Source of the DNA: Gammaproteobacteria bacterium
GTDB lineage: Bacteria > Pseudomonadota > Gammaproteobacteria > Eutrophobiales > Eutrophobiaceae
Direction: 5' to 3'
DNA length: 15,377 nucleotides
Assembly (NCBI GenBank): GCA_012270695.1
Contig: JAAXHV010000143.1
Coordinates: 1 to 15,377, forward strand
Position numbers and translations under genes: made by a program. Position 1 is the stretch's first letter, and the number at the start of each line of letters is the position of its first letter. Of this stretch, positions 1 to 7,719 are shown in pieces. The notes beneath the pieces are model-generated. The model saw nothing but the letters and a program-made list of their open reading frames with translations. It was not told the origin of the DNA and did no database searches.

Positions 1-2222
1 AGGTGAGAATTCATACTGATGAGTCCATCACGGTAGCTGATAACGGTCGGGGCATTCCGGTAGGCGCCCATGCGGAGGAAGGCGTGTCCGCGGCAGAAGT
101 GATCATGACCACTCTGCATTCAGGAGGAAAGTTTGATGATAATTCCTACAAGGTGTCCGGCGGCTTGCATGGTGTCGGGGTCTCGGTGGTCAATGCTTTG
201 TCCAGTTCGCTGGAATTGACTATCTGCCGGGACGGTCACGAATTCAAACAGGAATACCGGGATGGGAAGCCGCTGGCGCCACTGCAACAGACGATCCCTT
301 CGGATCAGACCGGGACGGAAATCCGTTTCTTGCCCAGCGACAAGGTTTTCACGAATATCGAATTCCACTATGACATCCTGGCAAAGCGCCTGCGCGAACT
401 GTCGTTTCTCAACTCCGGGGTAAAGATAGAACTGCGGGATGAGCGTAGCGGTAAACAGGACCTGTTTGAATATAAAGGGGGAATAGCAGAATTTGTTCAG
501 CATTTAAATCGTAATAAAACGCCCTTGCACGAAACAGTCATATACGTTGACGTTGAACGTGAAGGGGCGGTTATCCAACTTGCCATGCAATGGAATGATT
601 CGTACCAGGAGAACATCTTCTGTTTCACCAACAATATTCCGCAGCGGGATGGCGGCACCCACCTTGCCGGGTTTCGCGGCGCGCTGACGCGCAGTCTGAA
701 CACGTATATCGAGCGCACCGGCATGTCAGCAAAAGCGAAAGTGCCGGTAACCGGTGACGACGTGAGGGAAGGGCTGACCGCGGTGCTTTCTATCAAGATA
801 GCCGACCCCAAATTTTCATCACAAACCAAGGACAAGCTGGTTTCCAGTGAGGTGCGGCCGGTGGTGGAATCTTCTGTACTGGAGAAATTGCAGGAGTTTT
901 TGCTTGAGCGGCCTGCTGAGGCAAAGGTGATCTGTGAGAAGATTGTCGACGCCGCCAGGGCGCGGGAAGCAGCACGCAAGGCGCGGGAATTGACGCGCAG
1001 GAAAACGGCCCTGGATATAGCCGGACTGCCGGGCAAGCTGGCCGACTGCCAGGAGAAAGATCCGGCGGCATCGGAATTGTTTCTGGTGGAAGGTGATTCA
1101 GCGGGCGGCTCAGCGAAGCAGGGCAGGGACCGTCGCTACCAGGCAATCTTACCGTTGAAGGGCAAGATATTGAACGTGGAAAAAGCCCGGTTTGACAAGA
1201 TGTTGTCTTCGTCGGAAGTCGGGACCCTGATCACTGCCTTGGGATGCGGGATAGGTAAGGATGAGTTTAACGCCAGCAAGCTGCGTTACCACAGGGTGAT
1301 CATCATGACAGACGCGGACGTTGACGGCTCGCATATACGCACCTTGTTGTTGACCTTCTTTTACAGGCAGATGACAGAACTGCTGGAGCGCGGCCACATC
1401 TACATTGCTCAACCACCATTGTTCAAGATAAAGAAGGGAAAAAAAGAGCGCTACCTGAAAGATGAAATGGAGAAGGAGGCATACTTGTTGGAGTTGGCCA
1501 TGACGGATGCCGTGCTGGAGACGGCGGATGGACAACAGGCCGATGAAGCACAGAAGGAGCAATTGAGTGTGTCGTACCTGAAGATGAAACAGGAAAAAGC
1601 AAGACTTTACAAGCGCTACCACCCGGAAGTTATTGATATTATTTGCGATATGCCCAGGCTGACCGTAACCGACTGTGCCGACAGGAGCCGGGTGGAAAGC
1701 TGGTTCTTCGAGTTGCGGGACAGGTTGGCGTCCGCAGATTCGGGAACCGCTCAATACCGCGCAGAGGTGTTTGCCGGAGCCGGGAGAAGAGGATACGGCG
1801 GCCGGATTGACATTGACGTCCACGGAGTCTCATCCGTCAATATATTCAGCCCCGGGTTCTTCGCCTCTCCTGAGTATAGACGGCTTGTCGCGCCGGAGGA
1901 GCAGTTCGGCGACGCCGGCATAACGGTTCAGCGCGGGGAAAAACGGTTTTCCAGCCGGTCGGTCGTACAGGCTGTTGACTGGCTGTTGGCAGAAGCGAGC
2001 CATGGCCTGCACATCCAGCGCTACAAAGGCCTGGGAGAGATGAATCCGGAACAACTCTGGGAGACGACCATGAATGCAGCGACGCGCAACCTGTATCAAG
2101 TGAACATCGAAGATGCCGTCGCCGCGGACGAGGTCTTCACGACCCTGATGGGAGACCAGGTGGAGCCGCGCAGGGAATTTATCGAAGCCCACGCGCTGAC
2201 AGTGGAAAACCTCGATACCTGA
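1..2222 (+). CDS. gyrB: DNA gyrase subunit B, 5'-truncated by the window edge
   Basis: ATPase subunit of type II topoisomerase; with GyrA it introduces negative supercoils. The reading frame is open from base 3 (bases 1-2 finish a codon outside) to TGA 2220-2222, giving 739 visible residues. Comparison with E. coli GyrB (804 aa) from memory puts the first visible codon near residue 61, so the ATP-site helix with the catalytic Glu and Asn lies outside. The GTG at base 3 is an internal codon, not a start. Visible motifs are the GHKL box DNGRGIP (fragment residues 13-19), the glycine-rich ATP lid GGLHGVG (53-59), the transducer QTKDKL, the TOPRIM EGDSA starting at E363, and the metal-binding TDADVDGSH (D437, D439, D441). 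The C-terminal QRYKGLGEMNPEQLWETTM block is intact. The roughly 170-residue insert in the TOPRIM region, typical of Gammaproteobacteria, is present. Nothing is broken. Confidence 0.98.
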   Translation, partial: VRIHTDESITVADNGRGIPVGAHAEEGVSAAEVIMTTLHSGGKFDDNSYKVSGGLHGVGVSVVNALSSSLELTICRDGHEFKQEYRDGKPLAPLQQTIPSDQTGTEIRFLPSDKVFTNIEFHYDILAKRLRELSFLNSGVKIELRDERSGKQDLFEYKGGIAEFVQHLNRNKTPLHETVIYVDVEREGAVIQLAMQWNDSYQENIFCFTNNIPQRDGGTHLAGFRGALTRSLNTYIERTGMSAKAKVPVTGDDVREGLTAVLSIKIADPKFSSQTKDKLVSSEVRPVVESSVLEKLQEFLLERPAEAKVICEKIVDAARAREAARKARELTRRKTALDIAGLPGKLADCQEKDPAASELFLVEGDSAGGSAKQGRDRRYQAILPLKGKILNVEKARFDKMLSSSEVGTLITALGCGIGKDEFNASKLRYHRVIIMTDADVDGSHIRTLLLTFFYRQMTELLERGHIYIAQPPLFKIKKGKKERYLKDEMEKEAYLLELAMTDAVLETADGQQADEAQKEQLSVSYLKMKQEKARLYKRYHPEVIDIICDMPRLTVTDCADRSRVESWFFELRDRLASADSGTAQYRAEVFAGAGRRGYGGRIDIDVHGVSSVNIFSPGFFASPEYRRLVAPEEQFGDAGITVQRGEKRFSSRSVVQAVDWLLAEASHGLHIQRYKGLGEMNPEQLWETTMNAATRNLYQVNIEDAVAADEVFTTLMGDQVEPRREFIEAHALTVENLDT

Positions 2223-2224
2223 CT

Positions 2225-2325
2225 AGCCCGCACTTCTCACCAGGTGATGTGATGACAAATCGTCAGGATAGACGATTTGCACGGCCGCAGGCTGCCCGTA
2301 GGGTTGCGCCCAAGGATGGGCGCAA
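2225..2325. repeat. Structured intergenic repeat, copy A
   Basis: Bases 2225-2285 match 12567-12627 at 53 of 61 positions without gaps, and weaker similarity continues to the GCGCC at 2306-2310 with one gap. The unit carries inverted repeats: TCACC-A-GGTGA at 2237-2247; a perfect 9-bp stem CAAATCGTC / GACGATTTG at 2256-2279 with a 6-nt loop; and a perfect 8-bp stem TTGCGCCC / GGGCGCAA at 2304-2325. It starts 2 nt after the gyrB stop and fills half of the convergent gyrB-comF gap, so it could act as a bidirectional transcription end, although there is no T tract. A 64-codon minus-strand reading frame runs through it, but I judge that spurious. The remainder, 2326-2429, shows nothing recognisable. 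Confidence 0.8.
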
Positions 2326-2429
2326 TGAACGCGCACGATTTTGGCCGCCAGCGAATGCCTGCGACGATGAGCATATCGGGAATGCGGTTGAGGAAGCACG
2401 TGCCCGCTGGTGGTCAAGGGCTTGATACC

Positions 2430-3110
2430 TCAATTAGCTGCGGGTGTCGCGCGGGCCACGCACCAAACCTGCACGTGCTCAACGCCGTGGCGTTTCAGCA
2501 GGCGCGCCAGTTCATTGGCGGTCGCGCCGCTGGTCAAGACGTCATCCACTATGGCAATCCTATCATAAGAATTTGATTTTATTAAAGAAAAAGCGTTTTT
2601 AACGTTTTTTATCCGGTGTTCTTGACGCAGGTTATACTGCTGAGCAGTGTTCTTGTGTCTCTGCACCAGACGGTCGTCAACAGGCAGGCACAAAGTGTGC
2701 GAGATGGCGCTCGCAAGTTCCCTGGCCTGGTTGAAACCCCTGCTGCGCTGGCGCAAGCTATGCAGCGGCATGGGCACGAGGCAATCCGGCGGACCGATAC
2801 ATTCATGCCGGATCCGTTCGATCAATGGTCGGGTCAGGGAACGAACCAAATCCAGCCGGGCCTGGTATTTCAGCTTTTTTATCATCTGGTTCACAGGGTA
2901 GCGGTACACACAGCCGGCCAGACAGCAATCAAATGCCGGTGGGTGAGCGAAACAGCGGGGACATGCCGGCGACTCATTTGCCGGGGCGCCACAACCGGGG
3001 CAGATTCCGGCGGGGTGCGACGGCAGGTCGGCGAAACAATCCGGGCAGATTTGGCCCGTTGACAGGTCATCAACCGTACCGCAAAGAATACACGAACTGT
3101 TGATCAGCAT
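2430..3110 (-). CDS. comF: ComF family phosphoribosyltransferase-like protein
   Basis: The product is a 226-residue cytosolic protein of the ComF/GntX family, linked to natural DNA uptake and use of DNA as a nutrient; its biochemical activity is poorly defined. Four CxxC pairs form the N-terminal zinc-binding part (C7/C10, C22/C25, C37/C40, C50/C53). The family block LVPMPLHSLRQRSRGFNQA sits mid-protein. The PRPP-binding loop DDVLTSGAT is at residues 189-197. Length is normal for the family. The start is ATG at 3108-3110, because the first CxxC pair begins only six residues in; no clear Shine-Dalgarno sequence precedes it. It converges on gyrB and diverges from bioB. comF next to the bio genes is a familiar arrangement in Gammaproteobacteria. 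Confidence 0.93.
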   Translation of the reverse strand: MLINSSCILCGTVDDLSTGQICPDCFADLPSHPAGICPGCGAPANESPACPRCFAHPPAFDCCLAGCVYRYPVNQMIKKLKYQARLDLVRSLTRPLIERIRHECIGPPDCLVPMPLHSLRQRSRGFNQARELASAISHTLCLPVDDRLVQRHKNTAQQYNLRQEHRIKNVKNAFSLIKSNSYDRIAIVDDVLTSGATANELARLLKRHGVEHVQVWCVARATPAAN

Positions 3111-3118
3111 AATGATTG

Positions 3119-3130
3119 CGGGTTAACCCG
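3119..3130. promoter_or_regulatory. 12-bp perfect palindrome just upstream of comF
   Basis: CGGGTTAACCCG is its own reverse complement. It ends 8 nt before the comF ATG on the minus strand, where a repressor or leader hairpin could act. No function is known to me. Confidence 0.3.
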
Positions 3131-3178
3131 GATTTCTCATGTGTGGTTCGCCCTGGTATTGCAAGCATAATCTTTGTG

Positions 3179-3208
3179 TTGACAAAGTAGACATTGCAGC
3201 CATATATA
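3179..3208 (+). promoter_or_regulatory. Candidate sigma-70 promoter for the bio operon
   Basis: A consensus -35 TTGACA (3179-3184) is followed, after 18 nt, by TATATA (3203-3208). Transcription would start near 3215, giving a leader of about 100 nt that contains the candidate BirA operator. A small inverted repeat CTTTGT / ACAAAG (3172-3187) overlaps the -35. A second, weaker pair is TTGACA 3276-3281 with TAACAT 3298-3303 (16-nt spacer), but it would leave almost no leader before the bioB ATG at 3312. Confidence 0.45.
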
Positions 3209-3250
3209 CCCAGGTCGCTTGTTGCTGTTGGAAACATGTTTGCTGTGAAG

Positions 3251-3282
3251 TAGTCAACCTGCCGGCGAGGAAAAGTTGACAA
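3251..3282 (+). promoter_or_regulatory. Candidate BirA (biotin repressor) operator
   Basis: TAGTCAACC (3251-3259) and AGTTGACAA (3274-3282) are inverted half-sites separated by 14 nt. Against the proteobacterial BirA consensus TTGTAAACC-N14/15-GGTTTACAA, each half matches at 7 of 9 positions, and the central deviation is symmetrical (C for A on the left, G for T on the right), so dyad symmetry is kept as GTCAAC / GTTGAC. The site overlaps the second -35 (3276-3281) and lies 30 nt before bioB, where a biotin-responsive repressor would be expected. Whether this organism's BirA has a DNA-binding domain cannot be seen here. Confidence 0.45.
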
Positions 3283-3311
3283 GATTCGATTCGACGATAA
3301 CATAGTGATCC

Positions 3312-4334
3312 ATGTTTACCAATGCAACAGCCCGGGGTGTTGATCCGTTTCCTGCTCCAAGACATGACTGGAGCCTGGCTGAAATCATAGCACTTTACCG
3401 GCAGCCGCTGAATGATTTATTGCACCGGGCGCAGTCGGCCCACCGCCACTGTTTCGACCCCAACGAGATTCAGTTAAGCACCCTGCTCAATATCAAAAGC
3501 GGCGGTTGTCCGGAAGACTGTGCCTATTGCCCGCAGAGCGTGCGTTATAAAACCGGTGTGGAAAGCGAAGAGCTGATGTCCTGTGAGCAGGTGCTGGAAC
3601 AGGCGCAGCGCGCCAAGGCATCGGGAGCAAGCCGGTTTTGCATGGGCGCGGCCTGGCGAAGCCCGAAAGATAAGGATATCGACAAGGTCGCAGAGATGAT
3701 TGCCGGGGTCAAGCACCTTGGGCTTGAAACCTGCGTTACCCTCGGCATGTTGAGGCCCGGGCAGCCGGAACGCCTGAAGCATGCCGGCCTGGATTACTAC
3801 AACCATAATCTTGACACGTCGGAGAGCTTCTACGGCAGGATCATCAGTACCAGGACCTACCAGGACCGGCTGGACACGTTACAGCGGGTGCGCGCCGCCG
3901 GTATAAATGTTTGCTGTGGCGGGATTATCGGCATGGGAGAGTCCGTTGACGATCGGGCAGCCCTGTTGCAAACGCTGGCCTGCCTGCCCCAACACCCAGA
4001 GAGCGTGCCCATCAATACCCTGGTTCGGGTCACAGGCACGCCGCTGGCGGGACAGCAGGAAACGGATCCCATCGAATTGGTAAGAACCGTCGCTACGGCG
4101 CGCATCCTGATGCCGCGCGCGTATGTGCGGCTATCCGCGGGTCGTACGGAGATGAGCGATGCGACCCAGGCGCTGTGCTTTTATGCTGGCGCGAATTCCA
4201 TTTTTTACGGAGAGAAGCTCCTGACTACCGATAACCCGCAATTTTCCAAAGATCAATCCCTGTTCGAACGGCTGGGACTGCGCGCCAGTACGGATATTGC
4301 GTCTGGGGAAACGCCGGCTGTACAGAATTTCTGA
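3312..4334 (+). CDS. bioB: Biotin synthase (radical SAM)
   Basis: Converts dethiobiotin to biotin by inserting sulfur with two SAM-derived radicals; the last step of the pathway. The protein has 340 residues. The radical-SAM cysteines are C66, C70 and C73 in GGCPEDCAYCPQS, binding the 4Fe-4S cluster. The sacrificial 2Fe-2S cluster ligands expected from E. coli are all present: C110 in RFCMGAAWR, C141 in LETCVTLG, C201 in NVCCGGIIGMGE, and the Arg of YVRLSAGR. The YNHNLDTS substrate/SAM motif is intact. ATG 3312 is the first start after the control region; the RBS is weak. The stop TGA (4332-4334) shares its final A with the bioF ATG, so translation is probably coupled. Confidence 0.97.
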   Translation: MFTNATARGVDPFPAPRHDWSLAEIIALYRQPLNDLLHRAQSAHRHCFDPNEIQLSTLLNIKSGGCPEDCAYCPQSVRYKTGVESEELMSCEQVLEQAQRAKASGASRFCMGAAWRSPKDKDIDKVAEMIAGVKHLGLETCVTLGMLRPGQPERLKHAGLDYYNHNLDTSESFYGRIISTRTYQDRLDTLQRVRAAGINVCCGGIIGMGESVDDRAALLQTLACLPQHPESVPINTLVRVTGTPLAGQQETDPIELVRTVATARILMPRAYVRLSAGRTEMSDATQALCFYAGANSIFYGEKLLTTDNPQFSKDQSLFERLGLRASTDIASGETPAVQNF

Positions 4335-5515
4335 TGCTCGCCCGTGCGCCGGCCGATCCGTTTTCTTTAGCAAAAGGGCTGGACAGAATCAAATCCGCCG
4401 GGCTGTTCCGGACAAGACGGACAATCACATCTGCGCAAGGCGCGCGCATCCAGGCCGACGGGCAGCAGTATGACAATTTTTCCAGCAACGACTACCTGGG
4501 TCTGGCCAATGACGCCAGACTGGTGGAAGTTGTTCAGGAGGCGGTTTCGGTCTACGGGGTAGGCAGCGGCGCATCACAGTTGATCTGCGGCCGGAGCCGT
4601 GCTCACGCACAACTGGAAGAGGCGTTGGCGGCATACACAGGCCGTTCCCGCGCGGTTATTTTTTCAAGTGGTTACCTGGCTAATCTTGCCGTTATTAGCA
4701 CCTTTGCCACGCGCCGGGAAGATGTCGTTGTGATGGACAGGGAAAACCACGCGTCCCTGGTCGACGGCGCGCTGCTGGCCCGGGCGAGTTTGCGCCGCTA
4801 TGCGCACAATGACGTGGCGGGACTTGAAGGCCTGTGCTCGGGAAACCGTACCCTGGTGGCCACTGACAGCGTGTTCAGTATGGACGGCAGCATAGCCGCG
4901 CTGCCTGACATCGTGTCGGTTTGCGCAAGACGCCGGGCCATGCTCGCAGTGGATGATGCCCATGGTTTCGGTGTCCTGGGGGAAAACGGCGGCGGCGCGC
5001 TGGAGCATTTTTCCCTGGATCAGTCCCGGGTTCCCATATTGATGGCTACGTTTGCCAAGGCCTGCGGCGTGATGGGGGCCTTTGTGGCCGGGCCGGATGA
5101 CGTGATAGAAACCATTATCCAGTCGGGGCGGTCCTATATTTACACCACCGCCATGCCGCCGGCCCTTGCCGCCGCGGCCGGCAAAGCGTTGTCCATAGTC
5201 ATGCAGGAGGGCTGGCGCCGGGACAAGCTGCACGCGCTGGTGGACAGGTTTGTCCGGGGAGCGAAACAGCTTGAGCTGCCGGTATTGGCGTCAACCACGC
5301 CCATTCAGGGATTTCTCGCGGGAAGCGCCACGGCTGCCGTCAAAGGCAGTGATTATGCCCGGGAGCGGGGGATCTGGTTGAATGCTATTCGCGCACCCAC
5401 CGTACCGAAAAACACCGAACGGCTCAGGATAACGCTGACCGCCGGTCACAGTGATGACCAGGTGGACCGGTTGCTCGAGATGCTGGCGCAACTGAAAAAG
5501 CAGTTATGGCCGTAA
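4334..5515 (+). CDS. bioF: 8-amino-7-oxononanoate synthase
   Basis: PLP-dependent alpha-oxoamine synthase that condenses pimeloyl-ACP (or -CoA) with alanine to give 8-amino-7-oxononanoate. It has 393 residues, about the usual 380-400. The N-terminal FSSNDYLGLAND block, the GVGSGASQLICG loop, and DDAHGFGVLGENGGG (substrate and PLP pocket) are present. The Schiff-base lysine is K242 in TFAKACGVMGAFV. ATG 4334 overlaps the bioB stop by one base and has no Shine-Dalgarno sequence of its own, which suggests reinitiation. The 3' end overlaps bioC by 10 nt. Confidence 0.97.
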   Translation: MLARAPADPFSLAKGLDRIKSAGLFRTRRTITSAQGARIQADGQQYDNFSSNDYLGLANDARLVEVVQEAVSVYGVGSGASQLICGRSRAHAQLEEALAAYTGRSRAVIFSSGYLANLAVISTFATRREDVVVMDRENHASLVDGALLARASLRRYAHNDVAGLEGLCSGNRTLVATDSVFSMDGSIAALPDIVSVCARRRAMLAVDDAHGFGVLGENGGGALEHFSLDQSRVPILMATFAKACGVMGAFVAGPDDVIETIIQSGRSYIYTTAMPPALAAAAGKALSIVMQEGWRRDKLHALVDRFVRGAKQLELPVLASTTPIQGFLAGSATAAVKGSDYARERGIWLNAIRAPTVPKNTERLRITLTAGHSDDQVDRLLEMLAQLKKQLWP

Positions 5516-6390
5516 TCGACGCGCCGCAGCGCAGGGATAAAGCCAGGATACGCCGGAATTTTGATGGCGCAGCCGACAACTATGAGCAGGTTGCCGTACT
5601 GCAACAGGTTGTAGGGGAACGGCTGTTGGAAAGGCTGGAAGCGATCAAGTTGAAACCGGAGCGCATCCTTGACCTTGGGTCAGGCACCGGCCGTTTATCC
5701 AGGCTTTTGTCCGGACGTTATCAAACGGCCCGCATCCTGCAGTTGGATCTGGCCTTTAACATGTTGATAAAATCCAGGGAAAATAACAGGTTCGCAGACC
5801 GCCAGCAGCAGCTTTGCGCCGATGCGGAAAACCTGCCTCTTGCCGACAACAGCGTGGAATTCGCATTCTCCAACCTCACGTTTCAATGGGTCTCCGAGCT
5901 GGACAAGGCGTTTGCGGAGACCTATCGAACATTGCGGCCGGCCGGATTATTGTTATTTTCCACCTTCGGCCCCGCTTCTCTCATGGAGTTACGAAACAGC
6001 TGGGCCGCGGTGGATGACTACGTGCACGTAAATACATTCACGGACATGCACGATGTGGGTGACGCGCTGGTGCGGGCAGGGTTCGCCGAACCGGTGATGG
6101 AAACAGAAACGTTTACCCTGGTTTATGACAGCGGCCAAGCGCTGATGCGGGAATTGAAGATGCTGGGCGCGGGCAACGTGAACGCCGGCCGGCGCCGCTC
6201 GGTGACCGGCAAAGGCAAACTTCAGGCCATGCTGAGAGAATATGAAAGCAGGTACCGCAAGGACGGGCTGCCGGCTACGTTTGAGGCCGTGTACGGCCAT
6301 GCCTGGGTGCCGGAGACGAAACAGGGCCGGCCCGAAGTGTTGGAAACAGGCGTACACCGGCTCGCTTTCCGCCCGCGCGGCACAACATAA
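5506..6390 (+). CDS. bioC: Malonyl-ACP O-methyltransferase
   Basis: SAM-dependent methyltransferase that methylates the free carboxyl of malonyl-ACP, letting the fatty-acid machinery build pimeloyl-ACP methyl ester. It has 294 residues. SAM motif I is ILDLGSGTG (54-62), and an acidic residue follows in LQLDLAFNML. The family blocks NLTFQWVSEL and LKMLGAGNVNAGRRRSVTGK distinguish BioC from generic methyltransferases. It starts at ATG 5506 inside the end of bioF. In many Gammaproteobacteria bioH lies between bioF and bioC; here the genes overlap and bioH is absent. Confidence 0.95.
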   Translation: MAVIDAPQRRDKARIRRNFDGAADNYEQVAVLQQVVGERLLERLEAIKLKPERILDLGSGTGRLSRLLSGRYQTARILQLDLAFNMLIKSRENNRFADRQQQLCADAENLPLADNSVEFAFSNLTFQWVSELDKAFAETYRTLRPAGLLLFSTFGPASLMELRNSWAAVDDYVHVNTFTDMHDVGDALVRAGFAEPVMETETFTLVYDSGQALMRELKMLGAGNVNAGRRRSVTGKGKLQAMLREYESRYRKDGLPATFEAVYGHAWVPETKQGRPEVLETGVHRLAFRPRGTT

Positions 6391-6403
6391 CAGATTGTTT
6401 TAT

Positions 6404-7078
6404 ATGCATAATTTGTTTATAACCGGTACTGATACAGGAGTCGGCAAGACTTGGGTAACGCTGGGGTTAATGGCCAGGTGGCAGACGGCCGGCCTGGTGG
6501 TAAACGGCATGAAGCCGGTCGCCAGCGGCAGTGAACGGCAGCAGGGGCAGTTGAGAAATGCCGATGCCGTGCTGATCCGCAAGCAGTGCAGCAGGACGCT
6601 TTCCTATCAACAGGTGAACCCCTACGCATTCGCACAGCCGATCGCTCCCCACGTTGCGGCGAACAAGGAACAGGTTGTTGTGGATCTCGAAACGCTGACC
6701 GCGGCGTATCGCGGCCTGGCAAGCACGGCAGACCGGGTCGTCGTGGAAGGGATCGGCGGTTGGCGGGTGCCGCTGACAGACGGGATACAAACCGAAGACC
6801 TGGTACGGCGTCTGAATCTGGCCGTTGTCATGGTAGTCGGCCTGCGTCTCGGTTGTATCAACCATGCGTTGCTTACGGCAGAATCCATTGTTGCGGCCGA
6901 AGTGCCCTTCGCCGGGTGGCTGGGGAACGGCATTTGCAGGGATTATGCGGAAAAACAGGCCACGCTGTATTACCTGCGCCAGCAAATTCCTGCTCCTTTT
7001 CTGGGAAATATTCCCTGGCTCCGTCAGCTTAATCTTGCGGCAATCGGCGCAACGATTCATACTGACAGGTTGCTGTGA
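6404..7078 (+). CDS. bioD: Dethiobiotin synthetase
   Basis: ATP-dependent carboxylase that closes the ureido ring of 7,8-diaminononanoate to give dethiobiotin. From ATG 6404 the protein has 224 residues, matching the E. coli length, and begins MHNLFITGTDTGVGKT with the P-loop at residues 8-16 (K15). Substrate lysine K37 lies in GMKPVASG, and VEGIGGWRVPL is the family GxGG loop. The frame is open further upstream to 6242, inside bioC, but family similarity begins at 6404. There is a 13-nt gap after bioC and no good RBS. It is the last biotin gene here; bioA is not in the window. Confidence 0.95.
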   Translation: MHNLFITGTDTGVGKTWVTLGLMARWQTAGLVVNGMKPVASGSERQQGQLRNADAVLIRKQCSRTLSYQQVNPYAFAQPIAPHVAANKEQVVVDLETLTAAYRGLASTADRVVVEGIGGWRVPLTDGIQTEDLVRRLNLAVVMVVGLRLGCINHALLTAESIVAAEVPFAGWLGNGICRDYAEKQATLYYLRQQIPAPFLGNIPWLRQLNLAAIGATIHTDRLL

Positions 7079-7190
7079 TTGATCAGTCCTGCCTCCCTGA
7101 TTATTCTGTAGCAGCCTTAAAACAGCCGCTCTCGCCAAAGAATGGGCGCCGTGATAATATTAACGGGTTGACATTGGCGGATATAAGGGC

Positions 7191-7673
7191 ATGATTCATG
7201 AATTAAAAGCCGCGCCGGATCAGCGGCGCACTTTTGTAATTGCGCCTAACCAGTCGATGTCGTGGAAGGAATTACTGTCGGTATATTGCGGTATTGCGGC
7301 AGTTACCTTGGCTATTGGCTGTTACTTCTGGGTCCAGGGCCTGACCCTGGTGTTGCCGTTCTCCGGCGTGGAGTTGCTGGCACTGGGCGCAGCACTCTAT
7401 ATAACCGCCTGGCGTGGTGGCACGCGGGAGGTTATCACGATTACCGATGATTCCGTATACGTGGAAACGGGCCGGAGCCGGCCGGAGCAACGCCATGACT
7501 TGCAGAGATACTGGACTAAAGTGGTGTTGCGGCGCCCTTGGGTTGCCTGGTATCCGAGCAAGCTGTTGTTATGTTCCCATGGCAGGGAAATCGAGGTGGG
7601 CCGATTTCTCAATGAAGAGGAACGCAGAGGGTTGGCAAAGATTTTAAAATCTGCAATTAATCAATATGCTTGA
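7191..7673 (+). CDS. DUF2244 family inner-membrane protein
   Basis: A 160-residue protein of unknown function. Residues 30-50 and 54-74 form two adjacent membrane segments, followed by a soluble C-terminal half with Trp/Arg-rich stretches (WTKVVLRRPWVAWY) and an IEVGRFLNEEERRGLAKIL tail; this overall pattern matches DUF2244. Such proteins often sit immediately upstream of cytochrome c oxidase genes in Proteobacteria, as here (46 nt before coxB), which suggests but does not prove a role in oxidase assembly. ATG 7191 is the most upstream start. AAGGG lies only 1 nt before it, so the start is moderately certain. The 112-nt gap after bioD has an isolated TTGACA (7168-7173) and GATAAT (7153-7158) but no well-spaced promoter. 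Confidence 0.8.
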   Translation: MIHELKAAPDQRRTFVIAPNQSMSWKELLSVYCGIAAVTLAIGCYFWVQGLTLVLPFSGVELLALGAALYITAWRGGTREVITITDDSVYVETGRSRPEQRHDLQRYWTKVVLRRPWVAWYPSKLLLCSHGREIEVGRFLNEEERRGLAKILKSAINQYA

Positions 7674-7698
7674 ATGGTGTGGAGCATAGCAAGATAAA
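7670..7698 (+). promoter_or_regulatory. Weak candidate promoter for coxB
   Basis: TTGAAT (7670-7675) and GATAAA (7693-7698) are 17 nt apart, overlapping the DUF2244 stop codon. The start point would be near 7705, giving a very short leader before the strong Shine-Dalgarno GAGGAAG (7708-7714) of coxB. Cotranscription with the DUF2244 gene is equally possible. Confidence 0.25.
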
Positions 7699-7719
7699 AA
7701 TGACGCTGAGGAAGACAGC

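Noticed and set aside
3..5. GTG at base 3 as the gyrB start
   Set aside because: It aligns to an internal position near residue 61 of GyrB, and the ATP-binding helix upstream is indispensable, so the gene simply continues off the window.
2223..2417. Minus-strand 64-codon frame after gyrB that shares DDLSSHHLVR with another frame near 12600
   Set aside because: Both frames lie on copies of the structured repeat; the shared peptide is explained by nucleotide repeat identity and hairpins, with no RBS or coding signal.
2210..2444. Similar stretches CTCGATACCT and CTTGATACCT flanking repeat copy A, as a possible target duplication
   Set aside because: Only about 10 bases with one mismatch, located inside or beside coding ends and not at the repeat borders; chance is sufficient.
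6242..6403. Extended bioD start inside bioC
   Set aside because: The added 54 residues show no similarity to BioD, while MHNLFITGTDTGVGKT at 6404 gives the normal N-terminus and length.
7168..7173. TTGACA before the DUF2244 gene as a promoter
   Set aside because: A correctly spaced -10 would fall on or after the start codon, and no TATAAT-like hexamer is there.
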